Origin: Glandiceps talaboti
Taxonomy: Eukaryota > Hemichordata > Enteropneusta > Spengelidae
Assembly: GCF_964340395.1 (NCBI RefSeq)
Contig: NC_135559.1
Span: 3,795,001-3,857,000, forward strand
Reading direction: 5' to 3'
DNA: 62,000 bases
Each line of letters starts with the position of its first letter. The first letter of the stretch is position 1. Of this stretch, positions 60,600-62,000 are shown piece by piece. Under the pieces are notes generated by a model that did not search any database, was not told the origin of the DNA, and saw only the letters and a program-made list of their open reading frames with translations. A program made the translations under genes and the position numbers.

Positions 60600-62000
60600 T
60601 TACAAACCGAAGGTCCTTTGTGTTAAAACTCACATTGTATATTAAGCTTCATTAATATTCAAGCCAACGTTCTTCCAACCATAGGAAGGTAAAAATTCAC
60701 TACTTCATTCTGTAAGTTAAATATATAGTACTCCAACTAACAGACATTTGTACAAGTCATTCTTTAGGTGTCGCGACAAAGTTTAACAAACACACACGTT
60801 GAGTTGGAAGGAAGATGGTCTTGTTCACAAGGCATATAGAAGCTAGTTAATTGGGCATGCTTGATAACCAAGTCACATACACAGGACATAATCTCTGACT
60901 AGTGTGATATTGCATTAAATGTTTTTCTAAAACACACTTCTGTAATGCTTCACTGGTTTCATGTTGACTGAATAATATATGAACAACACAGTTGTATAGA
61001 CATTAGATTGCACCATGCAGAAAATTGTATGAAATGTCGTCTCCAGAATCTTGGGCTGTCTGAGAGTAGCGTGATGCAAGTTCTTCTCCAACAATAGCAT
61101 GGAAGGGAAGTAAAAAATAATTCAACCAGGAAAATATTGTAAAGTGAAATACTATATATTTGATCTATAAAAACTTATTTTGAATTTTTTGCATCAAATT
61201 ATTATAAAGTCAGCATTAAAATTGAATTACATTCACAGATAAATGTGATGAATTACAAGTTTATTTGATTTAATGTGACTGTAATGATACCTGCCAAAAT
61301 CAAAATAAAGTGGAGTCATAAAATGAAAATCGCTCTTTCTGGTAAATTTAAAATCCAAATGAATAGATTCAGTGTTCACTGTTGTCAGTTGTTTTCATGG
61401 TAGGCCACCAAATTGTCTATTTGTTAATTTAAACAATATGTATACATGCATACATTGGTAAATACTTGCAAGTGTCATTTGTGCATTCATACACTCAAGT
61501 GGTATATTTGTACTGCTGTTCACTGAATACCGAAAACATGATTGCATACCTGTATGCACATTAATGTACACAAAAGCATGTGACAGCACATTTTTAAAAT
61601 GAGGATATTATATATGCCATGACTCATGAGTGCCAATATGATCCAGTGTGGGTATATCAGGGTATTTGCAAATTATCCTTGGGCTTGCAGTGTTTTTACT
61701 TCATTCTCAGTTTCTATTGCTTGTGACCACAGAGAGCAGCACTATCATATAAAAGGCATCATGGGATTGTGCGATATTATGACAAACTCCTTAGCCCAAA
61801 GCATGATTGTAAAACCACCAGGCTTCCTTGCGGCAACAATAAAAAACACTCCTATGAGAGTATAAAATTTGTGGAGGCGCTACAGACTGTCCCAAAGGAG
61901 ACGTGTTGGGCTTACTAGTTCTTCTGTTAATGTTATTTACAGTTTGCATGGGTAATTTTCACATGTTCTTGTTATGAATATTAACTGCACTAGCTAGCTA
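60600..62000. other. No gene recognised
   Basis: Unique AT-rich sequence. A plus-strand frame near 61626-61865 and a minus-strand protein-like stretch near 61020-61110 have slightly higher G+C but lack convincing start or splice signals. Confidence 0.35.

Noticed and set aside
61020-61110. Minus-strand stretch reading like protein (EELASRYSQTAQDSGDD)
   Set aside because: No adequate donor and a weak acceptor; too short to support.

Overview
The window is AT-rich (roughly one third G+C by eye) eukaryotic nuclear DNA with almost no long open frames. It has many short interspersed elements, simple repeats and degenerate tandem arrays. There are no bacterial-type operons, rRNA genes, intact tRNA genes or CRISPR arrays. 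tRNA-derived SINEs, 5'-truncated LINE debris, hAT-like and foldback MITEs and an excess of the octamer TACATGTA fit a marine invertebrate such as a lophotrochozoan or basal deuterostome. I cannot name the species, and this placement is inference.

Gene content is sparse. The best case is a minus-strand gene. A candidate first coding exon lies at about 47.6 kb: an ATG in strong Kozak context encoding MAAKREL, then a consensus GTAAGT donor. A well-bounded 93-bp internal exon lies at 35115-35207. Both are phase 0, so they could be spliced together across an intron of about 12.4 kb, but this is unproven. Weaker exon-like segments lie at 22066-22258 (+), 19013-19167 (-), 38459-38680 (-) and 31416-31568 (-). 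Most remaining sequence looks intronic or intergenic.

Layout. 0-7 kb: mostly unique AT-rich DNA, one palindromic foldback repeat (3.7 kb) and a possible conserved noncoding segment (3.3 kb). 7-9.3 kb: an exact 117-bp tandem duplication, a 27-bp array and an old dispersed repeat. 10.8-13.3 kb: a degenerate satellite of about 207 bp with alternating subtypes. 13.6-15.2 kb: MITE, LINE 3' end and an inverted-repeat element. 19-24 kb: hairpin, hAT-like MITE and several diverged tandem arrays. 27 kb: a 378-bp foldback element. 28-31 kb: degenerate tandem repeats. 33-37 kb: SINE, second foldback copy, the 93-bp exon, a pentanucleotide satellite and a 33-bp array. 39-45 kb: 47-bp and 113-bp arrays, a SINE with five tRNA-like heads and a (TTTA)n tract. 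47.2-48.6 kb: a 1449-bp element with near-identical 84-bp terminal inverted repeats, enclosing the candidate first exon. 49-62 kb: more MITEs, a 935-bp inverted-repeat element carrying the longest open frame in the window (166 codons), and an old repeat ending in (AC)n.

The clearest unusual points are the gene-start signature inside the 47-48 kb element, the 166-codon frame inside the 58-59 kb element, the five-fold tRNA-like SINE head, and a compact near-perfect hairpin near 19.97 kb.
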